64,000 nucleotides of DNA. Source: WTGA01 sp965231865. GTDB lineage: Bacteria > Pseudomonadota > Gammaproteobacteria > Arenicellales > Poriferihabitantaceae. The notes below the pieces were generated by a model. It was not told the origin of the DNA. It did no database searches and saw nothing but the letters and a program-made list of their open reading frames with translations. Location: assembly GCA_965231865.1 (NCBI GenBank), contig CBDDOJ010000002.1, forward strand, positions 1,736,001 through 1,800,000. The letters run 5' to 3'. The position numbers were made by a program, and so were the translations under genes. This document shows, in pieces, positions 36,036 through 45,049 of the stretch. Numbering within the stretch: the first letter of the stretch is position 1; every line of letters begins with the position of its first letter.

Positions 36036-36929
36036 CTAGTGCGGAGTAATGCCTCGAATCCGTTCACTGCGACGCCGCAACAACTCCAGTGTCGTCAGCA
36101 ACAAAACAGAGAGAATGACGAGTATGGTGGCCGCAGCCAAGATCGTCGGACTGATCTCCTGGCGAATACCCGACCACATCTGACGCGGAAGGGTGTGCTG
36201 TTCCGGGCCACCGATGAAAAGGATGATGACAATCTCATCAAAAGAAGTAATGAACGCAAACAGTGCCCCGGAGATCATGCCGGGCGCAATCAGGGGCATT
36301 TGTATCTTGTAGAAGCAATATGCCGGAGACCCCCCCAGGCTTGCACCGGAACGTGTCAGGGACTTGTCGAATCCTACCAGGGTTGAAGTCACGGTAATGA
36401 CCACAAAGGGGATGCCAAGCATGGTGTGGGCCAGGATGATTCCGGCATACGATGCAACCAGATTGATCTTGGCGAAAAAGAAGAACATGCCGGATGCGGT
36501 AATGATCAGGGGAACAATCAATGGAGAGATCATCAATGCCATGATTCCCCGGCGGCAGGGCATGTTTTCACTGCTCAATCCCAACGCGGCCAGCGTGCCG
36601 AGAAAAGTGGCCAGCAAGGTTGACGCAATGGCAATAATAAAACTGTTCTGGGTGCCCACGACCCACCGGTCGGTACACATGGTGGACAGATTGGCATCCT
36701 GGTCGCAGATACCAAAGAGACCCTTGTACCAGCGTATCGAGAACGCATCCGGGTCCAGGGACAGCATTTCCGGAGTAAAATTCAGGAACGGGGACGAGGT
36801 AAATGACAGGGGAATGACTGCGACAAGCGGGGCCACAAGAAAAAACAGGACAAATGCGCAGAATGACAGATAAGTGTAATGCCAGATTCGCTGGCCAAGT
36901 GTTGTATATACCGGCAGTGCCATAATCAA
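36036..36929 (-). CDS. ABC transporter permease, PotC-like
   Basis: A 297-residue inner-membrane permease of the polyamine-type importer with about six spans. It has the conserved cytoplasmic loop that docks to the ATPase (GASLGGSPAYCFYKIQMPLIAP near 215-235). The N-terminal WHYTYLSFCAFVLFFLVAPL is the first span. It starts directly after the other permease stop. With that gene, the solute-binding protein and ATPase upstream, it forms one importer. Substrate is inferred only: polyamines or related cations. Confidence 0.88.
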   Translation of the reverse strand: MIMALPVYTTLGQRIWHYTYLSFCAFVLFFLVAPLVAVIPLSFTSSPFLNFTPEMLSLDPDAFSIRWYKGLFGICDQDANLSTMCTDRWVVGTQNSFIIAIASTLLATFLGTLAALGLSSENMPCRRGIMALMISPLIVPLIITASGMFFFFAKINLVASYAGIILAHTMLGIPFVVITVTSTLVGFDKSLTRSGASLGGSPAYCFYKIQMPLIAPGMISGALFAFITSFDEIVIILFIGGPEQHTLPRQMWSGIRQEISPTILAAATILVILSVLLLTTLELLRRRSERIRGITPH

Positions 36930-38204
36930 TCAACCCATTTTCATGTTATCGATACCAACCATCTTATCGTATGCCCAGTAAAGAATCAGGATGGCTGCCA
37001 GCAATATTGTACCCATCGCTGCCGCAAGCCCCCAGTTCAGTGTTCTTTGCATATGATACGCCACCATATTACCGATCAGCCGTCCATCTTTTCCCCCCAC
37101 CAGCTCGGGGGTGATGTAATACCCGATGGCAACGATAAATACCAGAATACACCCGGCCCCGACACCTGGAATCGTCTGTGGCATATAGACCCTGAGAAAT
37201 GCGAGAGTCGGGGTTGCCCCGAGATTCTGGGCCGCCCTCATGAAGCTCGGTGGAATCGTCTTCATCACGCTATAAATCGGCAGGATCATAAATGGCAACA
37301 GTATCTGGGTCATGACGATAACGGTACCATTGAAGTTATACATCATGGCCAGCCGGCCATCGTCATCCAGCAGACCTATACCCACCAGTGTATCGTTTAC
37401 AACGCCCTGTTGCTGCAACATGATCATCCAGGCGACGATTCTGACCAGCAACGAAGTCCAAAATGGCATCAAAACACATATCATCAACAGGTTGGAAAAC
37501 CGCATGGGCAAGGTTGCCAGCAGGTAGGAGACCGGATAGGCCAGAACAAGACAGGCGAGTGTGACGATGAAACTGACTAAAAGGGTGCGATACCACAGCA
37601 GATTGTAGACCTTCCTGTTTTCATCCACAGAAATAATATTCTTGTCGAAATCATATTTCTTGTCCACCGCGTTGAGGAAATACCCCAACGTCCGTTCATC
37701 CTTCATGGCTCCCAGGGACAGCCACCATTCCTTGTCTCCCCACCGTTCGTCAATTTCGATCATGGCTTCCTTGTAGGGAGGCCCCTCTATTTTCTTGAGC
37801 TTCCGGGCACTGATCTTGAGCAAACTGCGCCAGCCGGGTTTGTCGTAGTTCATTCGTACACCGGCTTTACCGACCAGCAACTTGTCTTCTTCCAGGGTCC
37901 GGGTGAGGTCCGTATAGAACGCTGCATACAGGGATTCTGGCGGTTCAGTTGTCTTGTCCCAGGCTGTGAACTCCGCGAAGGTGCCCGGCAGGACCTGATT
38001 CACCAGGGAGTCATCGATACTGCGCAACAACATGTTGCCGATGGGCAACACAAACAGAAAAACAAGAAAAAGGAGGGGGGGCAAAACCAGCAACATGGCG
38101 CGGAGTTTATTGCGCCTGAGGGATTTTTGAAGGCTGACCTTTAACGGTATACCATCTGCCGTCAGCAGTACGCCCGGGGTTGCTACCGCTTCACTGTTTG
38201 CCAT
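36930..38204 (-). CDS. ABC transporter permease, PotB-like with long periplasmic insert
   Basis: A 424-residue permease, about 120 residues longer than classical PotB. After the first span (LLVLPPLLFLVFLFVLPIG, near 37-55) there is a charged extracytoplasmic segment to about residue 200. The five remaining spans and the docking loop LGATPTLAFLRVYMPQTIPG near 325 follow. Such an insert is known in some marine polyamine-type importers. It may help recognise the binding protein or ligand. The gene lies 106 bases after the binding-protein gene, past a terminator-like hairpin. Confidence 0.88.
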   Translation of the reverse strand: MANSEAVATPGVLLTADGIPLKVSLQKSLRRNKLRAMLLVLPPLLFLVFLFVLPIGNMLLRSIDDSLVNQVLPGTFAEFTAWDKTTEPPESLYAAFYTDLTRTLEEDKLLVGKAGVRMNYDKPGWRSLLKISARKLKKIEGPPYKEAMIEIDERWGDKEWWLSLGAMKDERTLGYFLNAVDKKYDFDKNIISVDENRKVYNLLWYRTLLVSFIVTLACLVLAYPVSYLLATLPMRFSNLLMICVLMPFWTSLLVRIVAWMIMLQQQGVVNDTLVGIGLLDDDGRLAMMYNFNGTVIVMTQILLPFMILPIYSVMKTIPPSFMRAAQNLGATPTLAFLRVYMPQTIPGVGAGCILVFIVAIGYYITPELVGGKDGRLIGNMVAYHMQRTLNWGLAAAMGTILLAAILILYWAYDKMVGIDNMKMG

Positions 38205-38247
38205 TTCCTTTATCTTATCTGTTGATGGAGTGGGGTTAAAAAATGAA

Positions 38248-38278
38248 GGAGTGGTTTAAATTGAATTCAAACCACTCC
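38248..38278 (-). terminator. Hairpin with T-run between binding protein and permease genes
   Basis: On the minus strand GGAGTGGTTT and AAACCACTCC form a 10-bp perfect stem with an 11-base loop, followed by TTCATTTTTTAA. It sits in the 106-bp gap between the solute-binding protein and the first permease. It is a good partial-terminator or mRNA-stability structure that would give more binding protein than permease. Confidence 0.75.
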
Positions 38279-38310
38279 CATAATCATAACGCTAAGCCAG
38301 GAGGGGTTGC

Positions 38311-39390
38311 TTACTGGCCCATCCAGGCGGTATACCGCTCTGATACGGAATCTCCGTAATCTGCCCACCATTCAGGATTGGCAACGATTGACCTTTCCAT
38401 TACTTCAGGACGGTTCGGCATATGCTCCATGATGTTCTTGCCGTTGTGAAACCAGGGCTCGCCCGATTCGATCATTGCAAAAGCAGAAACCCGCATCGGA
38501 CCATAGTTGATGTGGCGGGCCTGGCCAGCCTGCTGCTCGGTCGCCGAGGCATGAACGACGAATTCAAGGGCTTCTTCCATGTTTGGGGCCCCTTTTACTA
38601 TCACCAGCCATTCTTCCTCCAGAACCTGTCCGTCCCAGACGGTGACAAATTTCTCACCTTCAGAAAGGACCGCTGCGCCAATCCGGCCATTGTAGGCCAG
38701 TGACATGCTCACTTCCCCTGATTTAACCAGTTCGAGCGGTTTTGAACCCGATGACCAGAACACGGAATGGTCCTTGATTTTGTCCAGCGTGGCAAATGCC
38801 CGGTCAATCCCTTCCTCCGTGCTCATTACGTCATAGAGGTCGGCGATGGCAACGCCGTCTGCAACCAGTGCCATTTCAATCAATGCATTGGGCCAGGTAT
38901 GAATTCCGCGTTTCCCGGGAAATTTTTCGATATCGAAAAAATCGGCGATGGTGGTGGGCTGGTCTCCGGAGAATGTTCCTTCTTCATAAAAGGGAACATA
39001 GGACCACCAGATTTGAGGAATCACGCAGTCGTTTGGAAGCGGAACCATGAGATCATCATCCATAGCTGTTCCATCCGGTGCGGGAGCGAAGATACTACGG
39101 TCCAGTTCTTCAAAAAGCCCTTCATCGCAGCCTACTCTCGCTTCTGACGGCAGGACATCCACGACATCCCAGGTCACCGTGCCGGATTCTACCTGGGTAC
39201 GAATCTCACCCAGACCGCCATTGTAGTTAATGAAATTGGCCTTCCCGCCTTCCCATGTGTCAGCGTACGCTTTTTGCTGTGAAGCGGTATACGCGCCGCC
39301 CCATGAAACAACATTCACATCCGCCTGCACCGCGACAGAGGCGGCGGCTAAAGCGGATGCCAGCAGGGTTTGTTTTATAACAGTTTGCAT
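38311..39390 (-). CDS. Periplasmic solute-binding protein, PotD/PotF-like
   Basis: A 359-residue exported protein with a signal peptide cut after about AVQA (residue 23). The mature part starts DVNVVSWGGAYTASQQKAYADTW. The VVSWGG start and the WDVVDVLPSEA region near 75-85 match the spermidine/putrescine-binding cluster of extracellular binding proteins. It delivers the ligand to the membrane permeases encoded downstream. Whether the ligand is a polyamine or another small cation or compatible solute cannot be told. An AAGGAGA ribosome site precedes the ATG. Confidence 0.88.
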   Translation of the reverse strand: MQTVIKQTLLASALAAASVAVQADVNVVSWGGAYTASQQKAYADTWEGGKANFINYNGGLGEIRTQVESGTVTWDVVDVLPSEARVGCDEGLFEELDRSIFAPAPDGTAMDDDLMVPLPNDCVIPQIWWSYVPFYEEGTFSGDQPTTIADFFDIEKFPGKRGIHTWPNALIEMALVADGVAIADLYDVMSTEEGIDRAFATLDKIKDHSVFWSSGSKPLELVKSGEVSMSLAYNGRIGAAVLSEGEKFVTVWDGQVLEEEWLVIVKGAPNMEEALEFVVHASATEQQAGQARHINYGPMRVSAFAMIESGEPWFHNGKNIMEHMPNRPEVMERSIVANPEWWADYGDSVSERYTAWMGQ

Positions 39391-39438
39391 AGGATATAAT
39401 TCTCCTTTGAGTTGTTTGCTAGTTTAAATACGCCGGCA

Positions 39439-40542
39439 TCAGTCCGAAGGGTCCAATGCCCGGCAGTCCTCCACATTCCAGCCAATATTGACCGTTGCTC
39501 CTTCTTCAAGTTGGGCATGTACGGCTGAATTTGGAATCTTTACAATGAAATCGTCGTGCCCACAGACCGTAAATCGGGTTCGTATGTGGTCACCCAGATA
39601 AATCAGTTCTTTTGCAAGGGCCGCAAATATGTTGGGAACCGAACCGGGTTCCGGATTCACGGTCACGCGTTCCGGCCTCAGTGAAAGAGTCGTTCTGCTT
39701 CCCACCCCTTTAACATTGATCTTGTTGGCGTGAACAATGCCGGAATCATTGTCAATTTTAACCATGACACTGTCCCCGGCATCTTCAACGACATTGCCCA
39801 GCAGACGATTGTTTTCCCCAATAAAATTGGCAACGAATGCATTTTCGGGCTCCTCGTAAAGCACCTCCGGCGGTGCGCACTGCTGGATAATTCCATCGTC
39901 GAAGACGGCAATCCTGTTCGACATCGTCAGTGCTTCGCTTTGGTCATGGGTCACATAGACGACCGTCAGCCCCAGGTTCTCATGAATATGCTTGATTTCA
40001 TACTGCATTTGTTCCCGCAGGTTTTTGTCCAGTGCCCCCAGTGGTTCATCCATCAAAACCAGGTCCGGATCAAAGACCAGGGACCGTGCCACGGCAACGC
40101 GTTGTTGCTGGCCCCCTGACAGCTGTGCTGGCCGCCGGTTTCCGAATGCACTCAGTTCCACCATCGCCAGCGCTTTGTTGACCCGCTCGTCCTGCTCGCT
40201 TTTGCTCATCTTGCGGACCCAGAGCGGGAAGGCCAGGTTTTCGGCAACCGTCATATGCGGGAACAGGGCATAATTCTGGAAAACCATGCCAATTCCCCGC
40301 TTGTGCGGAGCGACCTTGTTGATTCCCTGGTCGTTCAGATAGATTTCACCGTGCGTCGCGGGTTCAAATCCTGCCAGCATCATGAGGCAGGTAGTCTTTC
40401 CCGAACCCGATGGGCCCAGCATCGTCAGAAACTCACCTTTCGCTACATCAAGATTGAGGTTCTTGACAACTAAGATGTCGCCATCATAACTCTTTTGTAT
40501 ATCGACGAATCGAACCAGTGGTTTTTCATTGGGCATGGGCAT
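39439..40542 (-). CDS. ABC transporter ATPase, PotA-like
   Basis: The first gene of the importer operon, 367 residues. It has Walker A GPSGSGKTT near 43, signature LSGGQQQR near 140, Walker B LVLMDEPLGALD near 160 and a His switch in VTHDQSEALTMS. A C-terminal TOBE-type regulatory domain starts near 245. It powers uptake by the two permeases encoded downstream. Order on the minus strand: ATPase, binding protein, permease, permease. Its promoter should lie between 40543 and about 40700. Confidence 0.92.
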   Translation of the reverse strand: MPMPNEKPLVRFVDIQKSYDGDILVVKNLNLDVAKGEFLTMLGPSGSGKTTCLMMLAGFEPATHGEIYLNDQGINKVAPHKRGIGMVFQNYALFPHMTVAENLAFPLWVRKMSKSEQDERVNKALAMVELSAFGNRRPAQLSGGQQQRVAVARSLVFDPDLVLMDEPLGALDKNLREQMQYEIKHIHENLGLTVVYVTHDQSEALTMSNRIAVFDDGIIQQCAPPEVLYEEPENAFVANFIGENNRLLGNVVEDAGDSVMVKIDNDSGIVHANKINVKGVGSRTTLSLRPERVTVNPEPGSVPNIFAALAKELIYLGDHIRTRFTVCGHDDFIVKIPNSAVHAQLEEGATVNIGWNVEDCRALDPSD

Positions 40543-41161
40543 TATTTTTTGATTCGGTGTAAAGTAGGTGTTAACAGGATATTAAACTGTTGAAATGAAA
40601 CGGCCTGGGGAGATACTTCTGGTCGACAGATAACTTTTAGAATGCTAATTAACCGATTTGATTTCTATTAGTTTCGGATACTAAGGGAATTGAGTTACAT
40701 AAACAAGCCTTTTCTGTTTATCCAGGACCATCCCAATGCTACAGGATTGAGGAGTTTTGTGGGAAGGTGGATTGATTGTCCATGGAGTGATCATCGGCAG
40801 TGTGCGGGATTCGCCGGTGAGCAGGGAGAGTCTGTCGGTGATGTGGAGGGGCATGGGGGTCGTCCGCCTGGTTTCAGGGTCTTGGCAACACCGCGGTGCC
40901 GACAGGTTGTGGACGGGGGTTAGCCGGTTCTGTGATTCAGTGGATGGGGTCCGGGGCGGTTCACAGACGGGTCGGAGGGGGTGTCCCCGAAACCAACCTG
41001 ATTGCCGACCATCCGGATACAGGAGGGAGGGCAGGGAGTGTAAAATCCCCGCTGGAATCTCTCAAAATACGTCCAACACAAAACTCGCTTCCGGTTCTTT
41101 TGCCGCATGGTACGGCAGGCAAAAGGTATCGTTTGCAGTGTAATTTCCCTGTTCGAACTTG
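40543..41161. other. Divergent intergenic region between importer operon and nnrS
   Basis: About 620 bp without a supported gene. The left third is AT-rich and should carry the importer promoter. AACAG and CTGTT (40573-40577 and 40587-40591) form a small inverted repeat there. TTTTGCC and GGCAAAA (41098-41104, 41118-41124) form another one 38 bp before nnrS. I looked for an FNR/NnrR-type TTGAT-N4-ATCAA box before nnrS and found none that is convincing. Confidence 0.4.
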
Positions 41162-42346
41162 ATGACATCACATAAATTTCAAAAGCGTCCGATCTGGCAA
41201 GTCGGGTTCAGGCCTTTCTTCCTGGGTGCGTCCCTCTGGGCAATCGTTTCCATGGCACTGTGGCTGGGGCTGCTTCAGTATAACGTGCGTCTTGGCCTGA
41301 ATGGAATGTTGTCCGCACACTGGCATGGGCACGAAATGATTTACGGGTTTGCGATGGCGGTGGTGGCCGGATTTTTACTCACTGCCGTCCCGAACTGGAC
41401 CAAAACTCCCCCCGTCAGCGGGTGGCCATTAATCACTGTTTTTGTCTTCTGGTTCGTGGCGAGAGGTCTGTTTCTGGCAGGAAACAACTCCCTGCTTATC
41501 CTCACAGCGGTGGTTGATTTGCTGTTTCAGGCGGGGTTGCTCATTCTTATTGGTCTCCCGCTGTACAGGCATGGAAAAATGCGTCAATGGAGCATATGGA
41601 TCAAAGCGGGGCTGATTGTCTTGTCGAATGTCTTGTTCTATCTGGGTGCCTTCGGAGTGATTGATGAAGGAATCCACTACGGGCTGTATTCAGGTTTTTA
41701 CCTGATTATCGCCCTGGTCCTGACGATTTCCCGGCGGGTGATGCCCATGTTCATGGAGAATGGGCTGTTCCTGGATGCGCCGTTGAGAAATCGAAAATGG
41801 GTGGATGTGGGCAGCCTGGTTCTGGTTTTGGTTTTCTGGCTGGTTGAAGTGTTTGTCAGGATTCCCGGATTGGCTGCGCTGGTGGCATTGCTGCTGTGTG
41901 TGGTGCATCTGGTCCGGCTGTATGACTGGTATGTCCCCGCCATGTGGGAAAAACCTCTTTTGTGGGTGCTTTACCTGGCGTACGCTTTTATCGTTGCCGG
42001 GTTTGCCTTCAAGGCAGTGGGTTTGACGGGGTGGTCGACTCCACCATCCTTGGCCCTGCATCTGTTTGCCATTGGCGGCATTGGCCTGATGACCTGCGGG
42101 ATGATGTCCCGGGTTTCATTGGGGCATACGGGCCGGAACATTCACAGTCCGCCCCGGTGGGCCGGCATTGTTTTTGGCTATATCGTGGTGTCCGCGATTA
42201 CAAGAGCCATTCTTCCCCTGATTGATCTGGAGTACTACATGTTGTGGGTGGTGGTCTCGCAGTATTTCTGGATTCTCGGATTTTCCAGTTTCACAGTCCT
42301 CTATTACTCAATGTGGGTTTCTCCCCGCATGGATGGTCAGCAGTAA
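41162..42346 (+). CDS. nnrS: NnrS family haem/copper membrane protein
   Basis: A 394-residue polytopic protein with about twelve membrane spans. The start KRPIWQVGFRPFFLGASLWA, HWHGHEMIYGFAMAVVAGFLLTAVPNWT near 50-80, and the late MSRVSLGHTGR segment are diagnostic of NnrS. NnrS proteins bind haem and copper and protect against nitrosative stress, often with denitrification genes. None are in the window. Start ATG at 41162 is preferred over the TTG one codon upstream. Confidence 0.92.
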   Translation: MTSHKFQKRPIWQVGFRPFFLGASLWAIVSMALWLGLLQYNVRLGLNGMLSAHWHGHEMIYGFAMAVVAGFLLTAVPNWTKTPPVSGWPLITVFVFWFVARGLFLAGNNSLLILTAVVDLLFQAGLLILIGLPLYRHGKMRQWSIWIKAGLIVLSNVLFYLGAFGVIDEGIHYGLYSGFYLIIALVLTISRRVMPMFMENGLFLDAPLRNRKWVDVGSLVLVLVFWLVEVFVRIPGLAALVALLLCVVHLVRLYDWYVPAMWEKPLLWVLYLAYAFIVAGFAFKAVGLTGWSTPPSLALHLFAIGGIGLMTCGMMSRVSLGHTGRNIHSPPRWAGIVFGYIVVSAITRAILPLIDLEYYMLWVVVSQYFWILGFSSFTVLYYSMWVSPRMDGQQ

Positions 42347-42471
42347 ACCGGGGGGACGGATATTCAGCAGGGAGCAACGGTTCCTGTCGGCAACTATTAT
42401 CCTGATCCTCCACTGTTCACGGGTTGAATGATCCCTGTTGATCCAACCCGGATCAGGGGGATCAATGCAAA

Positions 42472-43407
42472 TCAGACGAAACTGCCGGCAGAGCTTTTGA
42501 AAAATTCCACAGCCGATTGTACTGCCGGTTCATAATAGCTGTCCGGGTTGATCACAACGCAAATGCTTCGTTTCGTTGACGCCCGAAATTGATTCAGAAT
42601 AAGCAGCCGTTTTTGTTCGATGTATTTCTCTATTTGACCCGTCCACCCCAATGCAAGTCCCTTTCCACCCGCGGCGGCATCCAGCAGGTAGATATAGTTG
42701 CTGTATACGGCTCCTTCGACAGGGGTTTCATATCGTACTCCGTAATTGCCATAAAAGGATGGCCAGGTCATCCAGTTAACGTACCGCTTGGTGATTTGGA
42801 GATGAGGCAGGTCAAGCAGATCAGAAATATCGTTGGTATCGAGTTTGCTGGAATGTATCTGGTAGAACTCCGGGGAGCAGGTGATAAATACCTCTTCGGA
42901 TTGAATCGGGATGACATACCTGCCAAATTCGGAAGGTTCTCTCCACAGGATCCGTATATCCACCTGCTCATCATCCATGCTGTCATGATATTGATATTCG
43001 GCGATGAGTATCCTGATCAGGGTATCATTCCCTAAATGGGCTTGCAGGTCCTCGTTCCTTTGCAGCAGCCACAAATAGGAAACTTCCTGGCTACAGGCAA
43101 TCGAGACCGACTTTCTGGAGCCCCTTTTTATCGATTGAATCACATTGGCAATCTGGCCCAGTCCAGCGACCACCGCCCCATAGAGTTGCTGGCCATCCAA
43201 AGTGAGTTCAACACTGTGGGGAGAACGTTCTATCAATTGACATCCAAACTCCTCTTCCAGCGACTTCAGGTGCCGGCTGATATTTGGCTGGGCAACATTT
43301 AGCTCTGTTGCAGCCCGGGTAAAGCTTTTTAGTCGACCAACACTTTCAAATGCGGCGAGCTGGCTAATCGAAGGAAGGCTATGACGGTAATTATGGATCA
43401 AGCTCAT
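42472..43407 (-). CDS. LysR-type transcriptional regulator
   Basis: A 311-residue DNA-binding regulator. The N-terminal winged helix-turn-helix reads LAAFESVGRLKSFTRAATEL followed by NVAQPNISRHLKSLEEEFG (residues 17-55). The C-terminal substrate-binding fold is the usual effector domain. It is divergent from the membrane hydroxylase gene, with an 18-bp palindrome between them, the standard layout for a LysR regulator and its target. The effector is unknown. Confidence 0.93.
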   Translation of the reverse strand: MSLIHNYRHSLPSISQLAAFESVGRLKSFTRAATELNVAQPNISRHLKSLEEEFGCQLIERSPHSVELTLDGQQLYGAVVAGLGQIANVIQSIKRGSRKSVSIACSQEVSYLWLLQRNEDLQAHLGNDTLIRILIAEYQYHDSMDDEQVDIRILWREPSEFGRYVIPIQSEEVFITCSPEFYQIHSSKLDTNDISDLLDLPHLQITKRYVNWMTWPSFYGNYGVRYETPVEGAVYSNYIYLLDAAAGGKGLALGWTGQIEKYIEQKRLLILNQFRASTKRSICVVINPDSYYEPAVQSAVEFFKSSAGSFV

Positions 43408-43435
43408 ATCGGCAACCTTTTTTGTTGATTATCAG

Positions 43436-43453
43436 TATATCAAATATGATATA
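43436..43453. promoter_or_regulatory. 18-bp palindromic operator candidate
   Basis: TATATCA-AATA-TGATATA is a perfect 7+4+7 palindrome in the 118-bp region between the divergent LysR and hydroxylase genes. It contains the T-N11-A type core expected of LysR binding sites (T at 43440, A at the mirrored position). Its position, 29 bp from the regulator start, suits autoregulation and control of the hydroxylase-Rieske pair. Confidence 0.6.
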
Positions 43454-43525
43454 AATAGTGAGCCGAAAAGGAATTAGACAGTATTTATTTGATAGGAAAT
43501 AATATCTGGAATTGGTACCAGTCAG

Positions 43526-44563
43526 TTGAATTCATCCACAATGATTATGAATAAGTCTGCCGCATCCGGGAGTTCCCGAAAAAGGAAAATATGGCACTAC
43601 ACTCCGGACCTGCCAATTGAAAAACCCCCCCTGTTTTGCTGGCCACCCCGGCTGTGGAAGATATTGATATTCATCCTGGGTGCATGGCGGCCTGACAAGG
43701 CCCGAATTGTGTTTTTCGGGATTGCACTGGGCATCTGGTACTTTTTCTCGCCTTCGCTGGAGCAGGCGGCCACGTTTCAGGTAGGCTGGATGTTTGAAAT
43801 ATGGGTCCGAAATTTCATTCTAGTTCTCGTTGTGGCCGGCGGTCTTCACTTGCATTTTTATACCTTCCGCCGGCAGAAGGAAGACCTGCAGTACGATACC
43901 CGGCCCTTTGCAACGAAGAATCGAATTTTTCACTTCAACAACCAGGTTTTCGACAACATGTTCTGGACGCTGACGACTGGCGTGCTGGCGTGGACGGGAT
44001 GGGAGTGCATAATCATGTGGGCCTATGCCAATGGGTATGCCACGATGATCACGTTCGAAAGCAACCCCGTTTGGTTTTTGTCCCTGATCATACTGGTGCC
44101 GTTTTGGGCTGGATTTTTTTTCTACTGGCAACATCGGGCATTTCATACCCGGCTGGCCTACACCCATATTCATTCATGGCACCACAAGAACGTGAACACC
44201 GGGCCCTGGTCGGGTTTGGCGATGCATCCCATCGAACACATTGTTCTGATGGCGGATACGCTAATCTTTTTCGTCATCGCGTCCCACCCGATCCATGCCA
44301 TCTTTCTCCTGCTTACGCATGGACTCGGTGCGCCGGCGAGTCATACTGGTTTTGAAGCGGCCAGGATTACAAAAAATGTCAGATGGGATGTTGGGGATTT
44401 TTATCACCATCTGCACCATCGCTTTATCGATTGTAATTATGGTGTTCCGGAAACTCCCTGGGATTTTGTGTTCGGGACTTTCCATGATGGGACGGCAGAA
44501 GGGGATCAATACATCAACGACCTTCGCCGGAAGATGTACCGAAAGCAGTTGAAGTCCGCCTGA
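43526..44563 (+). CDS. Membrane di-iron hydroxylase, sterol desaturase/fatty-acid hydroxylase superfamily
   Basis: A 345-residue integral membrane oxygenase. Four to five spans surround the eight-histidine cluster HRAFH near 211, HIHSWHHKN near 220, HPIEH near 238 and HHLHH near 294. These ligands define the superfamily that hydroxylates or desaturates lipids and other hydrophobic or amine substrates using O2 and reduced ferredoxin. A Rieske ferredoxin gene follows 14 bases later and is the likely electron donor. The substrate is unknown. The pairing recalls MocD/MocE-like systems, but that is inference. Confidence 0.85.
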   Translation: MNSSTMIMNKSAASGSSRKRKIWHYTPDLPIEKPPLFCWPPRLWKILIFILGAWRPDKARIVFFGIALGIWYFFSPSLEQAATFQVGWMFEIWVRNFILVLVVAGGLHLHFYTFRRQKEDLQYDTRPFATKNRIFHFNNQVFDNMFWTLTTGVLAWTGWECIIMWAYANGYATMITFESNPVWFLSLIILVPFWAGFFFYWQHRAFHTRLAYTHIHSWHHKNVNTGPWSGLAMHPIEHIVLMADTLIFFVIASHPIHAIFLLLTHGLGAPASHTGFEAARITKNVRWDVGDFYHHLHHRFIDCNYGVPETPWDFVFGTFHDGTAEGDQYINDLRRKMYRKQLKSA

Positions 44564-44577
44564 GAGAGACTGGAAAG

Positions 44578-44895
44578 ATGTCAGATGAATGGGTAGATGC
44601 TTACGATGCCAGGGAGATTGGTGACGAAGAGGTCGTCGCCTTTGAGCACGAAGGCAGGACGTATGCTCTCTACAATCTGGAGGGTCATTACTATGCCACC
44701 GATGGATATTGTACGCATGAAAAAGCGCATCTATCGGATGGGTTCGTGATGGACGGGATGATCGAATGTCCACTTCATATGGGTCAGTTTGACATCATCA
44801 CCGGCGAAGCGGTCGCAGGCCCGGTCTGCATTCATTTGAAAACGTATGCCGTCAAGGAAGAGAACGATCGAATATTCATCAAAGTGACCCGGTAG
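44578..44895 (+). CDS. Rieske-type [2Fe-2S] ferredoxin, MocE-like
   Basis: A 105-residue soluble ferredoxin with a Rieske cluster site: CTHEKAHLSDG near 50 and CPLHMGQFD near 68 (Cys-x-His and Cys-x2-His). It passes electrons to an oxygenase, most probably the membrane hydroxylase whose gene ends 14 bases upstream. No ferredoxin reductase gene is present in the neighbourhood, so that partner must be encoded elsewhere. Confidence 0.9.
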   Translation: MSDEWVDAYDAREIGDEEVVAFEHEGRTYALYNLEGHYYATDGYCTHEKAHLSDGFVMDGMIECPLHMGQFDIITGEAVAGPVCIHLKTYAVKEENDRIFIKVTR

Positions 44896-45049
44896 CTGCC
44901 ATGAAAACCGCCTGGGTTCCTCTTCGGTGATGGACAATCCCGTGGCTCAAAACCGGGCAGGCCAGCCGGGCATTGAATTTTGGAACCCAGGACCCGGGAA
45001 TCGGGTCCGTTCACTTGTCTTTAGGCCGTAAAACCGATCCGGCCTGCCA

